DNA of 64,000 nt from Enterococcus pallens ATCC BAA-351 (GTDB taxonomy: Bacteria; Bacillota; Bacilli; Lactobacillales; Enterococcaceae). This document shows positions 7,889 through 15,590 of the stretch, one piece after another. The translations under genes were made by a program, and so were the position numbers. The notes under the pieces were generated by a model. It was not told the DNA's origin. It ran no database searches and saw only the letters and a program-made list of their open reading frames with translations. Numbering within the stretch: the first letter of the stretch is position 1; every line of letters starts with the position of its first letter. The stretch spans positions 434,001-498,000 of the forward strand of contig NZ_ASWD01000001.1 of the NCBI RefSeq assembly GCF_000407485.1, in the 5' to 3' direction.

Positions 7889-9370
7889 TTAATCAAAGGC
7901 TTCTTCAGTTTTTCCTGCAGAGCCTAATTTCTTCAAACCAAGGTAAATAGCAAATGCACAGCCAAAGCCAACCAGCCAAGAGACGTTAGAGATCGCTTGC
8001 ATTGCGGGAATGAATTGTCCGCTTAAGGAAACAATCAACGCAATAATTGTAGCGATATAGGCTTGACGATTAATTCCACGATAAATATTTTTAGAATTAT
8101 CGGCTTTTGGGTCAATGTACAAGGCATTTAAATCAATTGTTTGTTTGCGAATAAAGAAGTAGTGAGCGATCATCACACCTGCAACCGGGCCAAGTACGGC
8201 ACCAATTGAATTCAGGAAAATAAAGATACTGTCGGCATTTTCCATCAGCTTCCAAGGCATAATGACAAAACTGATTAAACCAGCAAGAATAACCCCTTTT
8301 TTATAGGTCATTTTTTTCGGGAATAACGCACACAGCTGGTAGGCTGCTGGAATAATATTTCCCGTTGCATTGGTAGAAATCGTTGTCAGTAAGAACACTG
8401 TCATGGCTACGATAATCGCCGGGAAGCTGTCCCAACGATCCACGATATTCAAAACGTTCCATTCTTGAATACCATAATGAATCGATCCGCCAATCAAAAT
8501 AGCTACACTTGAGAAGGCAAAAATCACGTACGCAACCAGCAGGCTCGCCATTTGACCAACCGTTTGATCTCTCGTAGATTTTGCATTTTGAGTAAAGTCA
8601 GAAACACTGGCTCCTGGAGCAGCCCAAACGGCTAAAACCGAGTTAATGATCATAAAGTAAGCAAATACAGGGTTCATTGCTTGAGTTGCACCAGTCGTAT
8701 CAAAGTTCAAAATTGGTCCAATTCCGCCCGCAACCCGCAAGGCCCAAATAGCCATTCCACCGAACACAATGTAAATCAAGGGACTTAAAATAGCGGTAAA
8801 TTTGTTCAGCATGTCGCCGCCGCCAATTCCGATCAACACGTTCAAGGCCCAAAAAAGTGTAAAAGCGATTAAACCAGGAATACCAATTCCGAAAAAGCTG
8901 GCGTCGCCTCCTAGAGCCAAAAAGCCGGGCCAAACTTTGCCGATTAAAACCAATAATGCCAAAGAACCGGTATAGTTCTGTAAGCCAAACCAAGCGATTG
9001 CTGCAACACAGCCTCGCAGAAACCCAGGAAGCTTGGCCCCAATATCACCATAGGTTGCGCGCAAGTGAAGCGCAAAAGGAATGCCGTATTTCGATCCGGC
9101 ACGTCCATTCATTGTCATAAATAACGCGACCACCAGTGCACTGATGACTAAAGCAAACATCACATTAATTGGCGATAATCCCAAAAAGAGAAAGCCTCCC
9201 ACCGCTGTATAATTCGGAATGTTGTGCACTGAACCCATCCAAAGGGTAAAATAATTCTTTACACCCATATTTCGTTTCTCTAAAGTTTTAGGAAGCATGT
9301 CTTCGTTGTAGCCCCGCCCTTTAAATTGAGCGATTTCCTCTTGAGAAACCTGGTAATCTTCGTTCTTCAA
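7889..9370 (-). CDS. NCS1-family allantoin permease
   Basis: This 493-residue membrane protein has about 12 hydrophobic segments and the NCS1 pattern of PucI/AllP-type carriers (WMGSVHNIPNYTAVGGFLFL near the N-terminus; GSKYGIPFALHLRATYGDIG). NCS1 proteins bring nucleobases or hydantoins such as allantoin in with cations, and the downstream allantoinase gene supports allantoin here. The start is TTG at 9370 with TAGGAGG 8 nt upstream. A candidate operator and a cre-like site lie in the upstream gap, suggesting induction by the pathway and catabolite control. Confidence 0.9.
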   Translation of the reverse strand: MKNEDYQVSQEEIAQFKGRGYNEDMLPKTLEKRNMGVKNYFTLWMGSVHNIPNYTAVGGFLFLGLSPINVMFALVISALVVALFMTMNGRAGSKYGIPFALHLRATYGDIGAKLPGFLRGCVAAIAWFGLQNYTGSLALLVLIGKVWPGFLALGGDASFFGIGIPGLIAFTLFWALNVLIGIGGGDMLNKFTAILSPLIYIVFGGMAIWALRVAGGIGPILNFDTTGATQAMNPVFAYFMIINSVLAVWAAPGASVSDFTQNAKSTRDQTVGQMASLLVAYVIFAFSSVAILIGGSIHYGIQEWNVLNIVDRWDSFPAIIVAMTVFLLTTISTNATGNIIPAAYQLCALFPKKMTYKKGVILAGLISFVIMPWKLMENADSIFIFLNSIGAVLGPVAGVMIAHYFFIRKQTIDLNALYIDPKADNSKNIYRGINRQAYIATIIALIVSLSGQFIPAMQAISNVSWLVGFGCAFAIYLGLKKLGSAGKTEEAFD

Positions 9371-9566
9371 TATCCCTTCCTCCTAACTGCAAATCAGTTC
9401 GAATGCCTGATATCTAAGAAAAGCTGCTTAGTATCAAAGCTGCGTGATAAATTGAGAAGTGAATCCTTATAAGCAATAGAATGAACGCGCGTTTTTACCG
9501 ATGAAAGACCGTCGTCTTCCAGCTGACTGCCAACCTGAAGTTTTCCTTTCCTTTATCGTCTTTTAT

Positions 9567-9580
9567 TGTAAGCGGTTAAC
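9567..9580 (-). promoter_or_regulatory. Candidate CcpA cre site for the permease operon
   Basis: On the minus strand this reads GTTAACCGCTTACA, which matches cre consensus TGWAANCGNTNWCA except at the first two positions. It overlaps a possible TACAAT -10 element upstream of the permease, so binding of CcpA would repress. Confidence 0.5.
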
Positions 9581-9625
9581 CCGTTTTCTACATTGGTCAT
9601 ACTTGCTAAAAGAAGAAGAGAATCT

Positions 9626-9642
9626 TTGTGCTTTTCGAACAA
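9626..9642. promoter_or_regulatory. Second copy of the candidate IclR-type operator
   Basis: TTGTGC-TTTTC-GAACAA has the same 6-5-6 layout as the site at 2631-2647, with one mismatch between arms. It lies about 255 nt upstream of the permease start. Confidence 0.45.
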
Positions 9643-9719
9643 ACTGCCTGTCTAGAAAGAAAAAAAGAGCAGGAAAGGGCTCGTTTCTGGGCGATTTCCA
9701 TACTCTTACAATTGACTAC

Positions 9720-10943
9720 TTAATAGCTTTCCTTTTCATAATACGTCAACAACGTACGCAAGGCTGCATTAGGGTCTAGGCCTTTCACACCACTATTCAC
9801 CAGATAAGCTGAGAAAATAGTGACAAAGGTCACGATATTCATTTTTTGGACGACATAGCCCATTGTGCCAATGCGCCAAATCTTGCCGTGCAGCGCACCA
9901 AAAGAGGAGGCGATTTCTACTCCATACTCTTTTAACAGACCACTGCGAAAGGCTTCTCCATCTAAGTTTTCCGGGATTTCGACGCAGGTAACCATCTTCA
10001 TTTCATGATGATTGTCACTATAAATGGTTAGTCCCAAGGCTTTTAAAGCTTTTTTCAAAGCGGTATGATGATATTCATGACGCTGAGCTCGCTTCTCCAC
10101 CCCTTCTTCTAAAGCTAGACGCAAGCCTTGATACAAAGCATACATCATAACGGTTGCTTCGGTATGGTGGTTCAGGCGACGCTCACTCCAGTAATCCTGC
10201 AGCTGAGTTAAATCTAAATAATTACTGGTAATAAAGGGATTATCTGCCTCATCTTCGGCAGTCCGGATACCACTTTCCACTCGTTTACGTTTATTAATTT
10301 CCTCCGCAAAACGATCATTAAAGGTAATCGGCGTAATACCCGAAGGAATCGACAAACACTTTTGTGCCCCGCCAATTACTGCATCCAGTTCCCATTCATC
10401 TACCGGAATCACCGTACCCAAATAGGTTGCTACAGCATCAACAACGGAGAAGACTCCTCGTTCTTTACACGCTTTACCCAGTTGATCCATCGGCTGCATC
10501 CGGCCAGTAGAGGTTTCTCCATGGACCAAAGCCAAAACCTTTGGCTGAATTTCATCCAAAGCAGCAATGATTTCTGCTTGATCAAAAACTTCCCCCATTG
10601 GACGTTGGATTGTGTGTACCTCGCCACCTGCGCGCTCCGCTAATTCAACCAGCAGCTGACCAAAACGACCAATGATGGGAACTAAGACTTTATCCCCTGG
10701 CTTAACAATGCTAGCAATCACAGCTTCAATTCCCGCTCGACTAGTCCCGTCAATTGGAAAAGACCATTTATTTTTTGTCATGAAGGATGCGCGAATCATC
10801 TCCATCGTTTGATTCATGATATTGGTAAAATCAGGGTCAAATTGTCCTAAGATAGAGGAGCTCATCGCCTGAGATACTCGCGGATCAATCCCCACCGGTC
10901 CGGGAGTCATGATTAAACGTCTTTCTATTCTCAATTCTTCCAT
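9720..10943 (-). CDS. pucG: (S)-ureidoglycine-glyoxylate aminotransferase, PucG-like
   Basis: This class-V PLP aminotransferase has 407 residues. K195 in GGAQK is the Schiff-base lysine, TPGPVGIDPRV is the N-terminal glyoxylate-binding loop region, and D169 in VDA contacts the cofactor. Q34 in LGQFDPDF and N258 in RLNHHTE fall where PucG-type ureidoglycine aminotransferases carry Gln and Asn instead of the residues of alanine-glyoxylate enzymes. The expected reaction is ureidoglycine plus glyoxylate to oxalurate plus glycine. Its neighbours on both sides fit purine breakdown. An alanine/serine-glyoxylate aminotransferase is the alternative. It has its own upstream region with a dyad, and a terminator isolates it from the opp genes. 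Confidence 0.82.
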   Translation of the reverse strand: MEELRIERRLIMTPGPVGIDPRVSQAMSSSILGQFDPDFTNIMNQTMEMIRASFMTKNKWSFPIDGTSRAGIEAVIASIVKPGDKVLVPIIGRFGQLLVELAERAGGEVHTIQRPMGEVFDQAEIIAALDEIQPKVLALVHGETSTGRMQPMDQLGKACKERGVFSVVDAVATYLGTVIPVDEWELDAVIGGAQKCLSIPSGITPITFNDRFAEEINKRKRVESGIRTAEDEADNPFITSNYLDLTQLQDYWSERRLNHHTEATVMMYALYQGLRLALEEGVEKRAQRHEYHHTALKKALKALGLTIYSDNHHEMKMVTCVEIPENLDGEAFRSGLLKEYGVEIASSFGALHGKIWRIGTMGYVVQKMNIVTFVTIFSAYLVNSGVKGLDPNAALRTLLTYYEKESY

Positions 10944-11002
10944 TATTATCCACTTCTTTCCTACTATTACTTTTATCTTAATCGATTTTAAGTAAGAAAA
11001 CG

Positions 11003-11022
11003 TTGTTCATAATAGACAATTG
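11003..11022. promoter_or_regulatory. Third copy of the candidate IclR-type operator, upstream of pucG
   Basis: Here TTGTTC-ATAAT-AGACAA-TTG agrees at 17 of 20 positions with the gcl/iclR site, including the trailing TTG, although its right arm is imperfect. It lies 60 nt upstream of the pucG start on the minus strand. Confidence 0.5.
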
Positions 11023-11063
11023 CCAGGGAAATAACTGTTTAAAGAAACCAAAAAGACAGGCAA

Positions 11064-11091
11064 AAGACCAAAAGCGGCCGCTTTTGGTCTT
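11064..11091 (-). terminator. Terminator of the opp operon
   Basis: A perfect 28-nt palindrome, arm AAGACCAAAAGCGG, lies 4 nt after the oppF stop and is followed by TTTT on the minus strand. Confidence 0.85.
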
Positions 11092-11095
11092 AAAC

Positions 11096-12049
11096 TCAGC
11101 TGACTGCCTTAGCAGCCGCTTTTTTCTTTTGTAATTTTTTCGCAAAATAGGGAACTTCGTCTGCTGAAGTATAGACAAAGTGTCCCGGGGCTACCTCTCG
11201 CAGCTGACGCTCTTTTGTGTCGCGCGGGTCAGCTTGATAAGTAATCCGCTGCCGCTGACGTTCGTAAGCTGGATCTGGCAATGGAATAGCTGACAACAGA
11301 CTTTCCGTATATGGATGCACCCCATAATGATAAATGTCGTCACTGCTGCCCATCTCTAATAAGTGGCCGTTGTACATTACGCCGATACGGTCACTGATGT
11401 GCTTCACCATCGACAAATCATGGGCAATAAACAAATACGTTAAGCCATGAGACTTCTGCAAATCCTGAAGCAAGTTAACCACCTGTGCCTGAATCGACAC
11501 ATCCAAGGCCGAAATCGGCTCATCACACACGATAAACCGTGGATCTACCGCTAAGGCCCGAGCAATGCCAATCCTTTGACGTTGTCCCCCAGAAAACTCA
11601 TGAGGATAACGGGAACTATGGCTGGGATTCAAACCGACTGTTTCCAGCAGCTGATTCACCCGCTGATCCCGTTCCTGTTTAGATGCCACTAGGCCGTTAA
11701 CATCCAACCCTTCAGCAATAATATCCTTCACCTTCATACGGGGATTTAATGACGCATGGGGATCTTGGAAAATCATTTGCACATCCTTGCGAAAGGCGGT
11801 TTCGGCTTTTTTACCCTTGATTTTAGTAATATCCTGACCATCGTAAATAATTTCGCCGCCAGTTGGCTGATTCAGGCGCAGAATCGTACGTCCAGTAGTT
11901 GATTTTCCGCTGCCGGATTCACCTACTAGGCCAAATGTTTCCCCTTCATTAATATGAAAGCTGACATCGTTTACGGCCTTCACTTCATTTTTTCTTCCTA
12001 TATTAAAGGACTGCTTCAAGCCCTTCACTTCTAATAAGACTTTTGCCAA
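11096..12049 (-). CDS. oppF: Oligopeptide ABC transporter ATP-binding protein OppF
   Basis: This 317-residue ABC ATPase has Walker A GESGSGKST (about 42-50), the signature FSGGQRQR, Walker B FIVCDEP and the switch histidine in FIAHD. The C-terminal oligopeptide/dipeptide extension (HPYTESLLSAIPLPDP) marks it as OppF/DppF. It is the last gene of oppBCDF, 30 nt after oppD, and pairs with OppD to power peptide import through OppB/OppC. Confidence 0.93.
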   Translation of the reverse strand: MAKVLLEVKGLKQSFNIGRKNEVKAVNDVSFHINEGETFGLVGESGSGKSTTGRTILRLNQPTGGEIIYDGQDITKIKGKKAETAFRKDVQMIFQDPHASLNPRMKVKDIIAEGLDVNGLVASKQERDQRVNQLLETVGLNPSHSSRYPHEFSGGQRQRIGIARALAVDPRFIVCDEPISALDVSIQAQVVNLLQDLQKSHGLTYLFIAHDLSMVKHISDRIGVMYNGHLLEMGSSDDIYHYGVHPYTESLLSAIPLPDPAYERQRQRITYQADPRDTKERQLREVAPGHFVYTSADEVPYFAKKLQKKKAAAKAVS

Positions 12050-12079
12050 CCTAATTCCTCCTCCTTGAAACTGCGGTAA

Positions 12080-13141
12080 TCATTTTTGCAGCCGTATGCC
12101 ATGATGGTTTTGAAACAATTCCCAGCGGCGCAGAATTTCCTGCGGGGGAGTAACCGTTGGAGCCTGCGGTGCCAGCAGCCAGGTTGCTGCCTTATGGGTT
12201 TCCGACAAGTGGAAAAAGGGCGGCTCCTCTTGGGTGTCAATTTCCAGCGCAAAGGGATTGCGAGGATAAAACGCATCTCCCTGAGGCGGGTCCAGCAAAT
12301 CCGGCGGTGAGCCTGGAATGGCAAACAATCGTTCGTTGGCATCATCCAAGGTGGGCATTGATCCTAACAAGCCCCAGGTATATGGGTGTTGCGGATTATA
12401 GAAAATCTCCTCAGCAGTTCCCACTTCAACAATCTTCCCAGCATACATAACGGCCACCCGATCAGCCACATTTGCTACTACGCCTAAATCATGGGTAATA
12501 AAAATAATTGAGGTGTTCATTTTCGATTGGATATTTTTTAGCAGCTCTAAAATCTGCGCCTGAATCGTCACATCTAAAGCTGTCGTTGGTTCATCCGCAA
12601 TTAAAATTTCTGGATAACAGATTAAGGCAATCGCAATTACAATCCGTTGCCTTTGTCCGCCGGAAAATTGATGAGGATAACTCTTCAAACGTTTTGGCGC
12701 ATCAGGAATCCCGACTAGCTCCAATAATTCTAACGCTGCATCCATACTTTCCTTTTTTGAAACCTTCTTGTGCTTGCGCAGAGATTCAGCCACCTGTTTT
12801 CCGATAGGCATTGTCGGATCCAAGGAAGTCATTGGGTCCTGAAAAATCATGGCAATTTCCCTACCGCGAATCCGGCGCATTTCTTTATCTGATTTATCGA
12901 CTAAATTTTCGTTTTTGAAGATAATTTCTCCATGGTCAATGTTAGCATTGGCCGACAGCAGCTGCATAATCGCGCGACTAGTAACTGATTTCCCACTGCC
13001 GGATTCGCCTACGATAGCCAGTGTTTCTCCTTTATACAGATCCAAATCCACTCCGCGAATGGCTTTGACTTTGCCGGCATAAGTATCGAAGGAGATGTTT
13101 AAATTCTTCATTTCCAAAACTTTTTCCATCCTGTGTGTCAC
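12080..13141 (-). CDS. oppD: Oligopeptide ABC transporter ATP-binding protein OppD
   Basis: At 353 residues it shows Walker A GESGSGKS, signature FSGGQRQR, Walker B ILIADEP and the C-terminal OppD-type extension with HPYTWGLLGSMPTLDD. A Cys-rich Fe-S-type tail is absent. It overlaps the end of oppC by 4 nt, indicating translational coupling in the opp operon, and forms the second ATPase with OppF. Confidence 0.93.
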   Translation of the reverse strand: MTHRMEKVLEMKNLNISFDTYAGKVKAIRGVDLDLYKGETLAIVGESGSGKSVTSRAIMQLLSANANIDHGEIIFKNENLVDKSDKEMRRIRGREIAMIFQDPMTSLDPTMPIGKQVAESLRKHKKVSKKESMDAALELLELVGIPDAPKRLKSYPHQFSGGQRQRIVIAIALICYPEILIADEPTTALDVTIQAQILELLKNIQSKMNTSIIFITHDLGVVANVADRVAVMYAGKIVEVGTAEEIFYNPQHPYTWGLLGSMPTLDDANERLFAIPGSPPDLLDPPQGDAFYPRNPFALEIDTQEEPPFFHLSETHKAATWLLAPQAPTVTPPQEILRRWELFQNHHGIRLQK

Positions 13142-14169
13142 TCCTTCATCTTTGGATCAAAGGCATCCCGTACACCATCAGCCAACAGATTGAAACAAAT
13201 CATAATAACCGAAATGGTGATCGCCGGAATCCATAATAAGTATGGCAAATACAAGAAGGTCTTGTAGCCGTCATTCAGCAAAGTTCCCAGTGAAGCCGCC
13301 GGTGGTGTCAGCCCCAGCCCGATAAAGCTCAAGAAGGCTTCAAAGAAAATGGCTGAGGGAATGCTGAACATCATTTGAATGATGATGACACTGGAGATGT
13401 TAGGCAAAATATGCTTTAAAGCAATCCGCCATTTGGGCTCGCCCAAGGTCATGCCAGCTAAAACATACTCCTGATCCTTTAGCTTAAGGGTTTGCGCCCG
13501 GACAATGCGGGCCATCGGAATCCAGTTGGTAATCGCCATTGCCGCTACAATTGAAATAATACCTGGCTTGAAAACCACCAGCATCAAAATCATTACCACT
13601 AAATTAGGTATTCCCGACAGAACCTCCAAGAAACGCTGCATCACGTTATCTACCCGACCACCGATTAACCCGGAAATCAGGCCGTAAACCACACCGATGG
13701 TAATATCAAACAGAGCCGCAATGAAGGCAATCAAAAGTGAAATTCGGGTTCCCATAAACAAGCGGCTTAAAACATCGCGACCTAAGCCGTCAGTTCCTAA
13801 ATAGAAATTCACATTGGCTGGGACATCCGCTTCCTGATATTTATCCACCATCTGTCCAGCCACTTCCATCTTCCCGTTTAAGCCATCAATATCGACACCG
13901 GGAATCCGTGGCGGCAAATTAATGTAATCGATGTTTTGCTGGGTTGGATTATGGGGGGAGACGAAAATCGTCACTACTGAAATCAAAATAATGATGCCTA
14001 GAGCTGCCATTGAAATGACGGCCGCTTTATTTTTCTTCAAGCGGCGCCATGAATCCTGCATAAAGGTCAATGAAGGCATCGCAATTTCTTCTCGCTTAGC
14101 TGCGGTACTGCCCTGCAGCAGTTCAAAGGCACTCGCTGGCAGGTCTTTTACTTTTTTTGATACGTCCAT
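13138..14169 (-). CDS. oppC: Oligopeptide ABC transporter permease OppC
   Basis: This 343-residue protein has an N-terminal cytoplasmic arm, one early transmembrane segment (about 37-60), a long external loop and five more segments. The EAA-type loop is near ILAGMTLGEPKWRIALKHILPN, typical of the DppC/OppC family. It starts where oppB ends (1-nt overlap) and forms the channel with OppB. Confidence 0.92.
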   Translation of the reverse strand: MDVSKKVKDLPASAFELLQGSTAAKREEIAMPSLTFMQDSWRRLKKNKAAVISMAALGIIILISVVTIFVSPHNPTQQNIDYINLPPRIPGVDIDGLNGKMEVAGQMVDKYQEADVPANVNFYLGTDGLGRDVLSRLFMGTRISLLIAFIAALFDITIGVVYGLISGLIGGRVDNVMQRFLEVLSGIPNLVVMILMLVVFKPGIISIVAAMAITNWIPMARIVRAQTLKLKDQEYVLAGMTLGEPKWRIALKHILPNISSVIIIQMMFSIPSAIFFEAFLSFIGLGLTPPAASLGTLLNDGYKTFLYLPYLLWIPAITISVIMICFNLLADGVRDAFDPKMKE

Positions 14170-15110
14170 TAGCCTTTGCTCCCTTCTGACAGGCGAATCC
14201 GTGGATCAACCAAGCCGTATAAAATATCTACGATGAAAATGACAACCACCAGCATAAAGGAATACAAAATGGTAACCGCCATAATGGTTGGATAATCATT
14301 GGTGGTAATTGATTTAACAAACTGCTCGCCAATCCCGGGAATGGCAAAAATATTTTCGACCACTAGTGAACCCGTCATCAGTGCCACAGCCAAAGGACCA
14401 ATCAAGGTCAACAGAGGAATCAGGCTGTTGCGCAGGCCGTGCTTAAAGGCAATTTGCCAACGACTCAGCCCTTTTGCTCGAGCCAGCTCCACGTAATCGC
14501 TGTGGAGCACCTCCACCATTTCCGTTCGGACAAAACGGGCCGAATCGGCTAATGGCGACATCGCTAAGGCAATCGTCGGTAAAATAGTATAGATGAAGCC
14601 GTCCCATTTCGCGATGGGAAACCAGCCTAGCTTAATGGCAAAAACATATTGCAGCAGTACGGCAAATACAAAGTTGGGAATTGACCGGCCTAAGATCGCC
14701 ATTAAGGTAGAGGAAGTATCCACCCAAGTATTTTGCTTCATAGCTGAAATAGTTCCTAGTAAAATTCCAGCTAAGGTCCCAAAAATAATTGCCTGCAAGC
14801 CCAGCTGCAGCGAAGGTCCGATCCGGCCAGCCAGCAAAGCGGCCACAGGCTGGTTTTTAAATTGGAAGGAAATTCCGAAATCACCGTGAAGCAGGTTGGA
14901 TAGGTAAATCCCGTATTGGACAATTACCGGTTTGTCCAAGCCGACTTGACGATTGAGCATTTCAATCGTTTCCGGACTTAAACGTTCTTGATTGGTATAA
15001 GGGGTTCCTGGTAATAATTGCATCAGGAAAAAAGTGACTGTCGCAATCAGCCACAGGGTAATAATCATAAAAAATACACGGTTTAATAGATATTTTATGT
15101 AACTATTCAA
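14169..15110 (-). CDS. oppB: Oligopeptide ABC transporter permease OppB
   Basis: This is a 313-residue six-helix permease with the DppB/OppB loop VELARAKGLSRWQIAFKHGL. The start is TTG at 15110 (frame MNSYIKYLL), with AAGGGAGG 10 nt upstream. Unlike the common oppABCDF order, an oppositely oriented DUF3899 gene separates it from oppA, so it must have its own promoter in 15111-15257 or be reached by read-through across an antisense gene. Confidence 0.92.
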   Translation of the reverse strand: MNSYIKYLLNRVFFMIITLWLIATVTFFLMQLLPGTPYTNQERLSPETIEMLNRQVGLDKPVIVQYGIYLSNLLHGDFGISFQFKNQPVAALLAGRIGPSLQLGLQAIIFGTLAGILLGTISAMKQNTWVDTSSTLMAILGRSIPNFVFAVLLQYVFAIKLGWFPIAKWDGFIYTILPTIALAMSPLADSARFVRTEMVEVLHSDYVELARAKGLSRWQIAFKHGLRNSLIPLLTLIGPLAVALMTGSLVVENIFAIPGIGEQFVKSITTNDYPTIMAVTILYSFMLVVVIFIVDILYGLVDPRIRLSEGSKG

Positions 15111-15133
15111 TGAAACCTTGCCTCCCTTTTTTG

Positions 15134-15150
15134 TGTTCAGTTATTGAACA
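15134..15150. promoter_or_regulatory. Dyad upstream of oppB
   Basis: TGTTCA-GTTAT-TGAACA is a perfect dyad 24 nt upstream of the oppB start. The half-site resembles the allantoin-cluster dyad, but arms of TGTTC/GAACA are 7 nt apart here rather than 5, so it may bind a different protein. Confidence 0.4.
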
Positions 15151-15216
15151 GCTCTATCCTTTTTAGAAAGGCTTACCTACTCTTTTGCAGCCTTTATTCT
15201 TTGACTTCCCTTCTGA

Positions 15217-15242
15217 TCTTCGTTAAATTACAGATAACGAAG
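15217..15242. promoter_or_regulatory. Inverted repeat upstream of the DUF3899 gene
   Basis: CTTCGTTA and TAACGAAG form a perfect 8-bp inverted repeat about 9 nt apart, ending 15 nt before the DUF3899 start and just before its ribosome site. It could be an operator or an RNA hairpin affecting translation. Confidence 0.4.
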
Positions 15243-15257
15243 CAAAAGGAGTTTATT

Positions 15258-15587
15258 ATGAGAAAAATTGTCTTGCCCTTAAGTCTGGGCATTATTATTA
15301 TTTTGGCAGTGGTCGGTTATTCAGCTTTCACCGATACGTTAACCTTACAAGCCTTGTCTGATCGTTTGTTTCTATTCAGTTTGCCGCTGATGATTGTCAG
15401 CGGATTTCTTTGGGTACGATCCTCGGGCTTTTTCCACCTGTTCCAGCAATCCTTTCAATTAAAAAAGCAGAAAAAGACGGCGGTTCCTTCAAGTTCTATC
15501 CCAGCAGGTCCTCTGATGTTTAGCCTAGTTCTGACTGGTCTATTATTGGGAGCCTCCCTTCTTTTTCTGTTCATTGCTAGTGTTTAA
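15258..15587 (+). CDS. DUF3899 family small membrane protein
   Basis: This 109-residue protein has three hydrophobic segments: residues about 5-22, about 36-58 including the family-like SGFLWVRSSGFFHLF, and about 85-107. A short basic stretch (LKKQKKTAVP) lies before the last. The frame opens at 15144, but ATG at 15258 follows AAAGGAG. It is inverted between oppA and oppB and ends 3 nt from the convergent oppA stop. Function is unknown for the family. Confidence 0.8.
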   Translation: MRKIVLPLSLGIIIILAVVGYSAFTDTLTLQALSDRLFLFSLPLMIVSGFLWVRSSGFFHLFQQSFQLKKQKKTAVPSSSIPAGPLMFSLVLTGLLLGASLLFLFIASV

Positions 15588-15590
15588 GCT

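Larger units (their letters stand above)
9371..9719. other. Intergenic region upstream of the permease
   Basis: No convincing gene is seen in these 349 nt. The gap holds the likely promoter region of the permease-allantoinase operon (minus strand; TACAAT within a cre-like site), the dyad at 9626-9642, and a weak GAGC/GCTC hairpin with a T-run (about 9659-9684) that may end the upstream aminotransferase transcript. Confidence 0.6.

Noticed and set aside
15134-15150. Membership of the oppB dyad in the allantoin operator set
   Set aside because: The TGTTC/GAACA arms are 7 nt apart rather than 5, and Opp has no clear link to purines.
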